A DNA stretch of 64,000 nt from Telmatobacter sp. DSM 110680 (GTDB taxonomy: Bacteria > Acidobacteriota > Terriglobia > Terriglobales > Acidobacteriaceae), in NCBI RefSeq assembly GCF_039994875.1, contig NZ_CP121196.1, positions 682,001 through 746,000 on the forward strand. The letters are read 5' to 3'. Below the pieces are notes generated by a model. That model did no database searches. It worked only from the letters and a program-made list of their open reading frames with translations, and was not told the DNA's origin. The position numbers and the translations under genes were made by a program. Shown here one piece after another: positions 34,719-43,348 of the stretch. Within the stretch, counting starts at the first letter, position 1; every line of letters starts with the position of its first letter.

Positions 34719-34734
34719 AGTGACCAAAGTCGCT
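34719..34734. promoter_or_regulatory. AGNGA-N6-TCNCT dyad upstream of ric
   Basis: AGTGACCAAAGTCGCT. The centre (34726.5) is exactly 32 bp from TAGGCT (34756-34761), a fit to a class II activator promoter, and 53 bp from the start codon. Confidence 0.7.
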
Positions 34735-34779
34735 GTCGCCGTATTTCGATTTCTCTAGGCTGTATTCAAGGAGATCGAA

Positions 34780-35499
34780 ATGACCGCAACCACGCAAACC
34801 GTTCGCGAAATCGCACTGGAACAGCCGACCGCAATCCGGGTATTTGAACAATTTGGAATCGACTATTGCTGTGGAGGCCGCAAACCTCTGGCCGAGGCAT
34901 GCGCTGCCGGAAACCTGGAAATTGACGCGGTCCTTGCTGCGTTGGAAGCGGCGGAAAAGAAACCCGGCACCGAGTTCGATAACTGGACCGATAAATCGTT
35001 GGAAAGCTTGAGCTCTCACATCGTCGCCAAGCACCACGCATATGTGAAAAATGAGCTGCCCAGGCTGGCCCAACTCGCGCAGAAAGTCGTCAATCGTCAC
35101 GGCTCAACCAAGCCAGAATTGCCGCTCATTGCGACTACTCTAAAGCATCTGGACGAAGAACTCACCCAGCATCTCGCCAAGGAAGAAGCGGTTTTGTTTC
35201 CCTATATCGCTCGTCTCGAGCAATCCATTTCCAACGGAACGCCCAGGCCGCATAGCTGCTTCGGCACGGTCTCCAACCCGATCGCAATGATGACCCAGGA
35301 ACACGACGCTGCCGGAACTCTGCTTGCTGAAATCCGCCGTCTGAGCGGAAATTTCACCACTCCGCCGGATGCCTGCCCGACTTTCCACGCGTTCTATGAC
35401 GGGCTGAAGGAGTTCGAGCAGGACCTGCATCAGCATATTCATCTCGAGAACAACATCTACTTTCCGCGCGCGATCGAATTGGAGAGGTCTGTCAGTTAA
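34780..35499 (+). CDS. ric: RIC/YtfE-type di-iron Fe-S cluster repair protein
   Basis: 239 residues. The N-terminal motif Phe-Gly-Ile-Asp-Tyr-Cys-Cys-Gly-Gly is complete. The hemerythrin-like domain has His-His-Ala-Tyr-Val, His-Leu-Ala-Lys-Glu-Glu, Gln-Glu-His-Asp-Ala and Gln-His-Ile-His-Leu-Glu-Asn, the usual di-iron ligands. It rebuilds Fe-S clusters after NO or oxidative damage. An AGGAG sequence lies before the ATG. It has its own promoter-proximal dyad, unlike the hemerythrin gene just upstream. Confidence 0.93.
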   Translation: MTATTQTVREIALEQPTAIRVFEQFGIDYCCGGRKPLAEACAAGNLEIDAVLAALEAAEKKPGTEFDNWTDKSLESLSSHIVAKHHAYVKNELPRLAQLAQKVVNRHGSTKPELPLIATTLKHLDEELTQHLAKEEAVLFPYIARLEQSISNGTPRPHSCFGTVSNPIAMMTQEHDAAGTLLAEIRRLSGNFTTPPDACPTFHAFYDGLKEFEQDLHQHIHLENNIYFPRAIELERSVS

Positions 35500-35552
35500 C
35501 GGCAGAGGACGCACCCGTCTTACTTGTATCGATCTCCAAATCCTGAACGACC

Positions 35553-35598
35553 GAAACCGCGATTGACCTCGTTGAGGGCGAAAGCGGTTTCTGCTTTT
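35553..35598 (+). terminator. Possible terminator after ric
   Basis: Arms GAAACCGC (35553-35560) and GCGGTTTC (35584-35591) are perfectly complementary across 23 bases and are followed by TGCTTTT. The long loop makes this only moderately convincing. Confidence 0.4.
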
Positions 35599-35681
35599 CC
35601 GGCGAACGTTAGTGACAGAAACTGGCCTTTCCCGGTGGATGTCGCCCGCTCATCGCCAAATCCACACACTAAAATGCCTCT

Positions 35682-36863
35682 ATGAACCTGGAAGCAATTC
35701 AATCGGCCCTCCGCGACGCCGGGCACGACGGCTGGCTCTTCTACGACCATCATCACCGCGACCCCATCGGCGAGCGCATCCTCGGCCTCGATCCCAAGGC
35801 CCACATTACCCGGCGCTGGTATTACTTCATCCCCGCCACCGGCGAGCCCCGCAAGATGATGCACCGCATTGAACAGGGCCGCCTCGACACGCTTCCCGGC
35901 TCCAAGGGCCTCTATTCAAGCTGGCAGGAACTGGCCTCTGGTCTCGAGGCGATGCTCAATGGCGCAAACCGCATCGTCATGCAGTATTCGCCTAACAACG
36001 CCATTATGTACGTATCCATGGTCGATGCCGGCACGATCGAATTTCTGCGCAGCATCGGCAAAGGAATCGTCAGTTCCGCCGACCTCGTAAGTCGATTCGA
36101 AGCCGTGCTCAGTGAAAGTCAGATCGCCAGCCACACCGTCGCGCAAAAAGCTATCGACGAAATCCTCCAGGAAGGTTGGAAGGAGATCGGCCGCCGCCTG
36201 CGTCCCGCCAAGGGCAAGCAGGGCAAGGTCACCGAGTTCGACATGGTGCAATGGCTCAGCGAAGGCATGAAGCGCGCCAACCTTGTCTGGGAGAATGGCC
36301 CTAACGTCAGCGTCAACGCCAACTGCTCCGATTCGCACTACGAACCTACCATCGACCATACCGCCGATATCAAAGAAGGTGACTTCCTCCTCATCGACAT
36401 CTGGGGTCGCGTCGACGATGCTGAGAGTGTCTACTACGACATCACGTGGACCGGCGTAGTAGGTCGCGAACCATCGGAACGCGAACAACTCGTTTTCGAA
36501 ACCGTGCGCAACGCCCGCGACGCGGCGATCAGTGTTGTGGAGAAAGCGTTCTTTGAGGGTCGACCGATACAGGGCTATGAAGCCGATGATGCGGCGCGCG
36601 CTGTTGTCCGCACCGCTGGATTCGCCGACTACTTTACCCATCGCACCGGCCACAACATCGCTCACGAAATCCATGGTCCCGGCGCACACCTCGATAACCT
36701 CGAGACTCACGACATCCGCCAGATCCTGCCCAACACCTGCTTCTCCGTCGAGCCCGGCGTCTACCTGCCCGAATTCGGCATCCGCAGCGAGATCGACATG
36801 ATCACCGCCCCCGGCAAAGCCTGGGTCACCGGCAAAATCCAGCGCGAACTTGTAAGAATCTGA
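35682..36863 (+). CDS. M24-family metallopeptidase (Xaa-Pro peptidase-like)
   Basis: 393 residues. An N-terminal creatinase-like domain (about 1-150) is followed by the pita-bread domain with metal ligands in Leu-Ile-Asp-Ile-Trp, Tyr-Tyr-Asp-Ile-Thr-Trp-Thr-Gly, Arg-Thr-Gly-His-Asn-Ile, Phe-Ser-Val-Glu-Pro-Gly and Ser-Glu-Ile-Asp. It probably removes N-terminal residues before proline, but the exact specificity is not visible. It starts a run of same-strand genes with tight spacing to the next (five bases). Confidence 0.9.
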   Translation: MNLEAIQSALRDAGHDGWLFYDHHHRDPIGERILGLDPKAHITRRWYYFIPATGEPRKMMHRIEQGRLDTLPGSKGLYSSWQELASGLEAMLNGANRIVMQYSPNNAIMYVSMVDAGTIEFLRSIGKGIVSSADLVSRFEAVLSESQIASHTVAQKAIDEILQEGWKEIGRRLRPAKGKQGKVTEFDMVQWLSEGMKRANLVWENGPNVSVNANCSDSHYEPTIDHTADIKEGDFLLIDIWGRVDDAESVYYDITWTGVVGREPSEREQLVFETVRNARDAAISVVEKAFFEGRPIQGYEADDAARAVVRTAGFADYFTHRTGHNIAHEIHGPGAHLDNLETHDIRQILPNTCFSVEPGVYLPEFGIRSEIDMITAPGKAWVTGKIQRELVRI

Positions 36864-36868
36864 GTGCG

Positions 36869-37450
36869 ATGACCCCGGCGCGTACGCTAAGTTCGAAACA
36901 GTTCCTGATCGATCGCATTGTCAATCAGGCAAGGCTGGAGGACATACCGCTAGCCGACGTAGAGATTCGCATGCTCGGGTTTGCCGAGGTCTCGGCAAGT
37001 CCCAAAGATATGCAAGCCTCGCAAGCGTTCGAGCGCGATTTCGACGATGAGGGATACGAGGCTAAAATCGCCGGGCTCATTCGTCACGCATACGATCAGG
37101 ACAGGAGGGCTGGCAAAGAGGAGGAATGGAATAACGCACTTGCGCGCCTAGCGAGCGGGGACATGTACCTGAATGTGTTGATTGACCGCGCTGGCATCGA
37201 AGATTCAGGACCAGCTGCGCTGTTTAGTGATTGGCGATTCATCGTTTATGGCCTGCTTCCATGCGGGCTGGCTCTGGTTGCCGCCGTGATGATTGGGCTG
37301 AGTCCGTTTGGAGCAAGATTGATCCGGAATGACGCGTTGCGAGTTTTCATCGCTACACTTCTCATTGCATCGCCCTTTGCCCTTCAACATATGTCCTGGT
37401 CGAAGCTATGGAACACGCGGAAGAGGCGTCGCCATTCCCACCCGGACTGA
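36869..37450 (+). CDS. Hypothetical protein with C-terminal membrane hairpin
   Basis: 193 residues of unknown family. The first 115 residues are charged and helical. Two hydrophobic segments (about 125-147 and 155-172) near the C-terminus are followed by a basic Arg-Lys-Arg-Arg-Arg tail. The gene starts five bases after the M24 peptidase stop, so the two are probably in one transcript. Codon use matches the neighbours. Confidence 0.65.
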   Translation: MTPARTLSSKQFLIDRIVNQARLEDIPLADVEIRMLGFAEVSASPKDMQASQAFERDFDDEGYEAKIAGLIRHAYDQDRRAGKEEEWNNALARLASGDMYLNVLIDRAGIEDSGPAALFSDWRFIVYGLLPCGLALVAAVMIGLSPFGARLIRNDALRVFIATLLIASPFALQHMSWSKLWNTRKRRRHSHPD

Positions 37451-37500
37451 TCCCGGTCTCTGAATCCTGACCGAGCCTGCTGCGATATAGTCAAAAGGGA

Positions 37501-37911
37501 ATGGCAGAAGCTGAAAATAAAAACGTAGTTGCGCCCAAGAGCGCTCAAGGCGGGTTCGTCTTTCTTCCTTTGATTGCTGGCTGGCTCATCCCCGGCGCTG
37601 GACATTTTTTGCTGCGCAAATGGGCCCGCGGCGCACTTCTAGCGATCTCTATCGTCTGCATGTTCGCCCTCGGCCTGGCGATGCAGGGCCACCTCTATGC
37701 CAACGCGCACGACATTCTGGAAATGCTCGGCCTTGCGGGTGACCTGGGTAGCGGCCTGCTCTACTTCGTGGGCCGCACTATGGGTCTCGGCACCGATTCG
37801 GTCCAGCTCACCGTGGCCGATTGGGGCACACGCTTCATCGTTGTTGCAGGCCTCTTGAACATCATCGCCGCTGTCGACGCGCACAACATCCGCACGGGGA
37901 GGAAGCTCTAG
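37501..37911 (+). CDS. Small membrane protein (DUF6677-like)
   Basis: 136 residues with three or four hydrophobic segments. The Gly-Trp-Leu-Ile-Pro-Gly-Ala-Gly-His-Phe-Leu-Leu-Arg-Lys-Trp signature is one I associate with DUF6677 in Acidobacteriota. The function is unknown. The stop TAG shares its last base with the GTG start of the next gene, suggesting translational coupling. Confidence 0.75.
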   Translation: MAEAENKNVVAPKSAQGGFVFLPLIAGWLIPGAGHFLLRKWARGALLAISIVCMFALGLAMQGHLYANAHDILEMLGLAGDLGSGLLYFVGRTMGLGTDSVQLTVADWGTRFIVVAGLLNIIAAVDAHNIRTGRKL

Positions 37912-38090
37912 TGTTCAGTCCCTCCCATTTCGCAGCGGTCCTGCTATTCGCAACCTTTGCTTCCACAGTCTTTGGCATCACGCAACGCGAAACGCCGCAG
38001 AAGATGTTCCGCTATGGGCTATATTGCTTCGCGCTCTTTGTGGGCTCGGCTATCGTGCTCAGCTGGGTGATGTTTCTGATCGCGCGCTAA
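37911..38090 (+). CDS. 59-residue two-helix membrane protein
   Basis: Starts at GTG overlapping the previous stop by one base, with GGGGAGG eight bases upstream. Two hydrophobic segments (about 4-18 and 34-55) flank a short loop with Gln-Arg-Glu-Thr-Pro-Gln-Lys-Met-Phe. No family is recognised. It probably forms a pair with the DUF6677-like protein in the membrane. Confidence 0.75.
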   Translation: MFSPSHFAAVLLFATFASTVFGITQRETPQKMFRYGLYCFALFVGSAIVLSWVMFLIAR

Positions 38091-38141
38091 GAACTCGTAC
38101 GCCATCGCCTTCAGCTCGCATTTGAGTGTGCCACTGGAAAC

Positions 38142-39146
38142 TCAAGCTCCTGCGGCCCGCTCCCACACGGCTGCGTCGAAGACGTGTGTGCATTCGTAGC
38201 CTTCGTTCTCGTAGAGCTTTATGGCATTTGTATTTGCTTCGGTAACCGTCAAAGAAATTTCGCTCACACCCTGTCGCACAAAATGGGCCGCAGCCACCGA
38301 AAGCAGTAAACGTGCAACGCCCTGCTGGCGATAACTGGGGTGTACGCACAGTTGCGTGATGTGTCCGCTTTGGGGGCTCACGCGCGAGCCGAGTACCAGG
38401 GCCGCTAGTTCGCGGCTGTTGCGGTCCGCCACCACGTGCGATACCTGCGCGGAAAAGACTCCGCAGCCCGAGTAGCGCACGATGTTGTGAAGAAATCGCA
38501 TCGATCCATACGTTGAGCGGTATTGGTCATTGATGAGGCTGTCTGGATGACCGTTATAGGCAATGGCGATGAGGCGCGCGGCTGCGTTCAGATCGTCATC
38601 GCGCCACGGCCTCAGTTCTAAATTGCCTGGCAGATCAACTCGAGGCCGGCTCCAATGCCCGGCGAGTTGCTGGACCATGAAGTGTCTGGGATAAATCTCA
38701 AATCCCGCATCACGAAAAACTGCCGAGTGGGTACCAGAAGGATGAAGCAAAAGCTGAGATTCGATTCGATCCACGTTTGGCGAATTCAGCAAGGTTTCAA
38801 ACAGGTGCCGCAGCAAGGTCGATTCGATCTCCCGCGCAGGCTCCGGCGCTCCTGCGGCAGCAACCGACTCGGGACTTTTTCCCGGCAACGCAAAAACGTC
38901 GCCGATCACTGCCTTGGTCTCCTCGTACACGCAGAAAGCGTAGCCGGTAACTTGGCCGCCCTCCAGCGCGGCATAGCCCGGCAGAAGGTGATTATCCAGA
39001 TACTGCATCAGTAGGCGGGCCGAAGCACGATAATCCCAATGCAGCCGCTTGCTCCACAATTCCCCTTCAGCGTCGAGCACGGGCCGCAGCACCGGCGCGG
39101 CAAAATGTCGAAGATCGAGGATCTCGATGGTCACGCCAGCTGCCAT
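38142..39146 (-). CDS. GNAT-family N-acetyltransferase, two-domain
   Basis: 334 residues, about twice the single GNAT length. The C-terminal domain has a clear acetyl-CoA loop, Val-His-Pro-Ser-Tyr-Arg-Gln-Gln-Gly-Val-Ala-Arg-Leu-Leu, and ends with Asn-Ala-Ile-Lys-Leu-Tyr-Glu-Asn-Glu-Gly-Tyr. The N-terminal half resembles a second, degenerate GNAT domain. The acceptor is unknown. AAGGGA lies just before the ATG at 39146, which is preferred over an upstream in-frame GTG or ATG. It is convergent with the small membrane protein gene at 37911. Confidence 0.85.
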   Translation of the reverse strand: MAAGVTIEILDLRHFAAPVLRPVLDAEGELWSKRLHWDYRASARLLMQYLDNHLLPGYAALEGGQVTGYAFCVYEETKAVIGDVFALPGKSPESVAAAGAPEPAREIESTLLRHLFETLLNSPNVDRIESQLLLHPSGTHSAVFRDAGFEIYPRHFMVQQLAGHWSRPRVDLPGNLELRPWRDDDLNAAARLIAIAYNGHPDSLINDQYRSTYGSMRFLHNIVRYSGCGVFSAQVSHVVADRNSRELAALVLGSRVSPQSGHITQLCVHPSYRQQGVARLLLSVAAAHFVRQGVSEISLTVTEANTNAIKLYENEGYECTHVFDAAVWERAAGA

Positions 39147-39319
39147 GTTTCCCTTGTAGGATCCGGTCGGCTTTCGGCCGGCGTCAGCAATGCAGTCACT
39201 ATGCGACGGTGCTCTCACCACCATGTACGCCGCTAATGGGCCTTCCGGTCACTGTGCCATGATTCACCGGCTTCCTGCAAGTTACACAGTACTCGAATGT
39301 TGGCACGAGAAGCCAGAAA

Positions 39320-41125
39320 CTACCGGGCGCCTACGAGGTAAACCTCAAGGCCCTGCTCGGGCCAGCTGAGGATTTCCTCGTAATGGCGGCCTTCCAGGTA
39401 CTCCTGCAGCGCCGCGGGCGTGTGCAGATCCACACCGCGGCGGCCAGTTACGCGCGCCACTAAAAGATGCTCCTCGTCCGGCACACCGGTGTCTTCATAG
39501 TTCACGACTTCATGGTTGCGGTAGAAGGCCAGACCATACTCCACGTCGCGGCGAACCCGGAAGACAGCTACCGTCTCGTCGGGGGGAGCTAACAGGAAAA
39601 GCCGATCGGCCAGCGGACGCGCCGAGTACGAATTGTCGAGTAAGTGAATCGCTCGCTTAGTCGAGTCGATCGCCGGAATTCCAAAAAAAGGCCCCACCCC
39701 ATAGAGAAAGAACATCAACACCACGAGCACGCCTGTTGTCGCTAGCCGCAACCGTGCGACACCGTACCCTTTCACGACCACAACAATCAGCAACGCGGCA
39801 CCAGCGGATGCAAGAACCGCAACAACCAGGGCGCGCGTAGGCGGCATTTCCGGTCCATGACTCACAAACCATGGCAGCAGCAGGGCAAACATCGTCATCA
39901 CCCCGCATAACGCCGCGTGTCCAATCAACTCCCAGCGGTTCAGTCCCGCCTGCCTGCGCCGGAACAGATAGTCGCCCGTCAGAATCGTGATGGGCGGAAT
40001 GGAGGGAAGGATGTAGCCCGGAAGCTTTGACTGCGAAAACGAAAAGAAGATGATTGGAATGATCGCCCACAGGACTAGAAACTCGGGGAAGGCATCTCCC
40101 GGCCGATTCGGCGGCCGCTTCTTGGAATTCAGTCTGCGCAGCCTCCACTCCGCCACCGAGGTCTGAATACCGTCAACCAGGGCGCGCATCGCGATCACGG
40201 TCCATGGCATCACGGCCAGCAGGACAACGACGATGTAGTACCAGAATGGCTGCGTATGCTGATAGCGGTTCGTGGCGAAGCGCTCCAGATTGTGCTCGAG
40301 GAAAAACTCGCGGAAGAATGTGGGATTCTGGTGCTGGACGGCGATAAACCAGGGCAGCGTAATCGCAAAGTAAAGCGCGATCCCCGGCCACCATACCGAT
40401 CGCTGCACAATCGACCACTCCTTCCGCAAAAACGCGAAAGCCGCAACAATAACGATGGCCAGAAACGGCGCAACGGGGCCCTTTGCCAACGTGGCTACGC
40501 CGGTAAAGAAGTAGATATCGAACAACCAGAACTTGGAATCAGTTTCATACCAGGCGTACCATCCCAGCAGCCCAATCGAAAGCGGCGCAGCCATCTGCAT
40601 ATCGGTTGAGGCGCCTCGCGAAAATCCAATAATCCCCGCGCATGCAACCGTAATGAGCGCTGCGTCCAGGTGCCCACCGGGCCGGAAGCGCTTCATATGC
40701 AGATAGATCAGCGCCACCATGATGAAGGCGAAGCTGGCTGATGGCAGTCTCGCGCTCCAGTCATGCACCTTGAATTCCTGGAACACGAACATTGCGCGCC
40801 AATAGTAAAGAGCAGGCTTTTCAAGCCAGGGATGCCCATACAGATAAGGAGTGACGCAGGCGCTCAGCCGTTCACTCAGGGTGTGGGCGGCATCGAATCG
40901 AACCAGCATTTCGTGCGCGATCTGCGCATAGCGCGGCTCGTCGGCGCCAACCAGGCCCAGACCATCTCCGCCCAGCAGAGGAACAACTCCATAAAGGATG
41001 AAGAATGCGCTGAAGACCACGAAGACCGCGGCTTCTGACGCAGTTGCCCAGCTCGGCAATCGGAAGCGTCGGCTTTCAGGCGGTCCAGGTGCAACTGTTT
41101 CCAGTTGAGTCTCCACGTCCAGCAA
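39320..41125 (-). CDS. ArnT/PMT-like family 39 glycosyltransferase
   Basis: 601 residues with about 12 hydrophobic helices. The first periplasmic loop has the family acidic motif Gly-Ala-Asp-Glu-Pro-Arg-Tyr-Ala-Gln-Ile-Ala-His-Glu-Met. Pro-Trp-Leu-Glu-Lys-Pro-Ala-Leu-Tyr-Tyr-Trp is the next conserved block. These enzymes transfer a sugar from a polyprenyl phosphate carrier to lipid A, glycans or proteins. The acceptor here is unknown. The start is a TTG with GGAGA upstream, so its N-terminus is uncertain. Confidence 0.85.
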   Translation of the reverse strand: MLDVETQLETVAPGPPESRRFRLPSWATASEAAVFVVFSAFFILYGVVPLLGGDGLGLVGADEPRYAQIAHEMLVRFDAAHTLSERLSACVTPYLYGHPWLEKPALYYWRAMFVFQEFKVHDWSARLPSASFAFIMVALIYLHMKRFRPGGHLDAALITVACAGIIGFSRGASTDMQMAAPLSIGLLGWYAWYETDSKFWLFDIYFFTGVATLAKGPVAPFLAIVIVAAFAFLRKEWSIVQRSVWWPGIALYFAITLPWFIAVQHQNPTFFREFFLEHNLERFATNRYQHTQPFWYYIVVVLLAVMPWTVIAMRALVDGIQTSVAEWRLRRLNSKKRPPNRPGDAFPEFLVLWAIIPIIFFSFSQSKLPGYILPSIPPITILTGDYLFRRRQAGLNRWELIGHAALCGVMTMFALLLPWFVSHGPEMPPTRALVVAVLASAGAALLIVVVVKGYGVARLRLATTGVLVVLMFFLYGVGPFFGIPAIDSTKRAIHLLDNSYSARPLADRLFLLAPPDETVAVFRVRRDVEYGLAFYRNHEVVNYEDTGVPDEEHLLVARVTGRRGVDLHTPAALQEYLEGRHYEEILSWPEQGLEVYLVGAR

Positions 41126-41365
41126 ATCTCCAAGCCAGTCTCAGAACGAATCAGCGGATTCAATAAGATCCACCGAACTCGTTGACCAGCCTTCCGGCCT
41201 GTCCAGGAATTTGGGGGAATTCCAAGGCCCGGGCAAAGAGTAACTTACCTCAAGAAGTCAGGCAAAACGCAGAAAGCAAACCGAGTTTCAGCCAGAGCTA
41301 GGCTAACAGATTCGCACCCTTTCCGACCGGTGCACCGCGACGTGACTTCCCCTGGAAAACCGCAC

Positions 41366-41755
41366 TCACTCAACCGGCGTCTTCTGGCGTTTGCGCGAGC
41401 GGTCCATCAGCTCTTCAATCCGCGCCTGGAAACGCCCTGAACGATCGGCCAGAAACGACAGCTCCGGCACGTGACGCACTCCCATCCGCTCCTTCAATTC
41501 AAAGCGAATATACCCCTTGGCCGCTTCCAGTCCGGCAACGGTATCCACTTCAGCTTTGGCGATGTCGGGAACCGCATTGTCTACCGCAACATACACGCGC
41601 GCCGACTTGCCGCCCGGATTCAGCACCACTTCCGTCACATAACAGAACGCGATGCGCGGATCCGAGAGCTCGCCCTCGATCATGGCGCCGATCTCTTCCC
41701 GTAGAGTCTCAGCCACCCGGTCCTGATGATGCTTTCTCGCCCTGTGTTCCGGCAT
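41366..41755 (-). CDS. rbfA: Ribosome-binding factor A
   Basis: Helps 30S maturation by binding the 16S rRNA 5-prime region. The 129-residue protein has the KH-like core: Val-Ala-Glu-Thr-Leu-Arg-Glu-Glu-Ile, then Glu-Leu-Ser-Asp-Pro-Arg-Ile and Ala-Arg-Val-Tyr-Val-Ala-Val. It ends with Val-Pro-Glu-Leu-Ser-Phe and a basic tail. DUF503, which often neighbours rbfA, is 9 kb away. Confidence 0.93.
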   Translation of the reverse strand: MPEHRARKHHQDRVAETLREEIGAMIEGELSDPRIAFCYVTEVVLNPGGKSARVYVAVDNAVPDIAKAEVDTVAGLEAAKGYIRFELKERMGVRHVPELSFLADRSGRFQARIEELMDRSRKRQKTPVE

Positions 41756-41863
41756 GGTTTTGCCTCCTCAAGTGGCTTCACGTAAACCCATCAGGATAGC
41801 AGAGCCGAGCCCGAAACACTGGATTGGCAGAGGGAAGTGATACCGTGGTTGCGCGGAGGAATC

Positions 41864-43339
41864 ATGGGTAATTTCCTGGGCTGGAAATCTGGGGTGTTTC
41901 TTGCAGTTGCTTGCTCCACTTCGCTCCTCTCGGCGCAGAGCACGCCCCCAGGCAAAGCAGAAATCGAGCAGCACATTCAGCACGTAACGTCAGGCCTCAT
42001 TGGGGAAGTAGTGATCAAGGGCGACGAACACGCCACCCACACCCTTGCTGATCGCATGAAGGAGCTCAACGTGCCCGGCGTCAGCATCGCCGTTCTGCAC
42101 AACGGCAAGATCGAGTGGGCCCGCGGATTTGGCGTGCGCAATCTGGGAGGCGATCCCGTCGATGCAGAGACACTGTTCCAGGCAGGATCCATTAGCAAAC
42201 CGTTGGCAGCGATGGCCTGTCTGAGACTCGTTCAGGACGGCAAGCTCTCCCTCGACGCAGACGTTAACACCTATCTCACAAGCTGGAAGTTTCCCGCCGA
42301 TCCCGTCGCCACAGGCAAACCAGTGACGCTGCGCGAACTGCTGACCCACACCGGTGGCACCACGGTCCACGGATTTCCCGGATACGCCAGCACCGAGCCA
42401 GTGCCGACCTTAGTGCAGGTCCTCAACGGCGAAAAGCCAGCCAATACTCCCGCGATTCGAAGTGAAGCGGCTCCAATGGCGCGATGGAATTATTCAGGCG
42501 GCGGTTACACCATCATGCAGCAGGCAGTCATTGACGTAAGTCATGAGCCGTTTCCCAAATTGCTGCACGATTCAGTACTGGCTCCGATCGGCATGAAGCA
42601 CAGCACCTACGAACAACCTCTGCCTGAGTCTATGCGCAAGAATGCGGCCACGCCTTATCGCGGTGATGGCAAGCCGGTAGAGGGTGGCGCGCACACCTAT
42701 CCTGAAATGGCCGCAGCTGGCCTATGGACCACTCCTACCGACCTCGCAATCTACGCTATCGAAGTCGAGCAATCTCTGGCAGGCAAGGCGAACCATGTCC
42801 TCTCCGCGGATATGACCCGCCAAATGCTTACACCCGGCATGGGACATTGGGGACTGGGCCTTCAAATCGGCGGCTCTGACGCCAATCCATACTTCTCGCA
42901 CGGAGGCGCCAATGAGGGCTTCCGCAACAATTTTGCCGCCTATGAAAAAAGCGGCGAAGGCGTTTTCGTGATGACCAATGGCGACAACGGCGGCCAGATT
43001 GCCGACGAGGTAATGCACAGCGTCGCCGCCGAATACCAGTGGCCGGATTTCAAGCCAACCGTCCGCACCGCAATCCACGTTGATCCCAAGGTTCTGGCCA
43101 GCTATGTCGGAACGTACGAACTCGACAAAAGTGTTGATCTCGCCATCACCGTCGAAAACGGGCAGCTGATGGGACAGGCCACTGGGCAGGGAAAGACTCC
43201 CATCTACGCCGAGACCGAAACGAAGTTCTTCCTCCTCGCTGCCCCCACGAGCTTGGAGTTTGTGAAGGATGATCAGGGCAAAGTGACTTCCGTCGTCCTC
43301 CATCTATACGGCCACGACAGGAAGGCTCCGAAAAAATAG
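41864..43339 (+). CDS. Secreted class C-type serine hydrolase (beta-lactamase fold)
   Basis: 491 residues with a signal peptide ending Leu-Leu-Ser-Ala-Gln. The SxxK motif is Ser-Ile-Ser-Lys (in Ala-Gly-Ser-Ile-Ser-Lys-Pro), Tyr-Ser-Gly-Gly-Gly-Tyr holds the Tyr-x-Ser/Asn-like motif, and His-Gly-Gly-Ala-Asn is the third motif. The C-terminal 90 residues form a lipocalin-like beta domain, as in PBP-like esterases. Substrate could be peptidoglycan, a beta-lactam or an ester. GGAGGA four bases before the ATG at 41864 supports this start over an ATG at 41837. Confidence 0.88.
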   Translation: MGNFLGWKSGVFLAVACSTSLLSAQSTPPGKAEIEQHIQHVTSGLIGEVVIKGDEHATHTLADRMKELNVPGVSIAVLHNGKIEWARGFGVRNLGGDPVDAETLFQAGSISKPLAAMACLRLVQDGKLSLDADVNTYLTSWKFPADPVATGKPVTLRELLTHTGGTTVHGFPGYASTEPVPTLVQVLNGEKPANTPAIRSEAAPMARWNYSGGGYTIMQQAVIDVSHEPFPKLLHDSVLAPIGMKHSTYEQPLPESMRKNAATPYRGDGKPVEGGAHTYPEMAAAGLWTTPTDLAIYAIEVEQSLAGKANHVLSADMTRQMLTPGMGHWGLGLQIGGSDANPYFSHGGANEGFRNNFAAYEKSGEGVFVMTNGDNGGQIADEVMHSVAAEYQWPDFKPTVRTAIHVDPKVLASYVGTYELDKSVDLAITVENGQLMGQATGQGKTPIYAETETKFFLLAAPTSLEFVKDDQGKVTSVVLHLYGHDRKAPKK

Positions 43340-43348
43340 CAGAGACCG

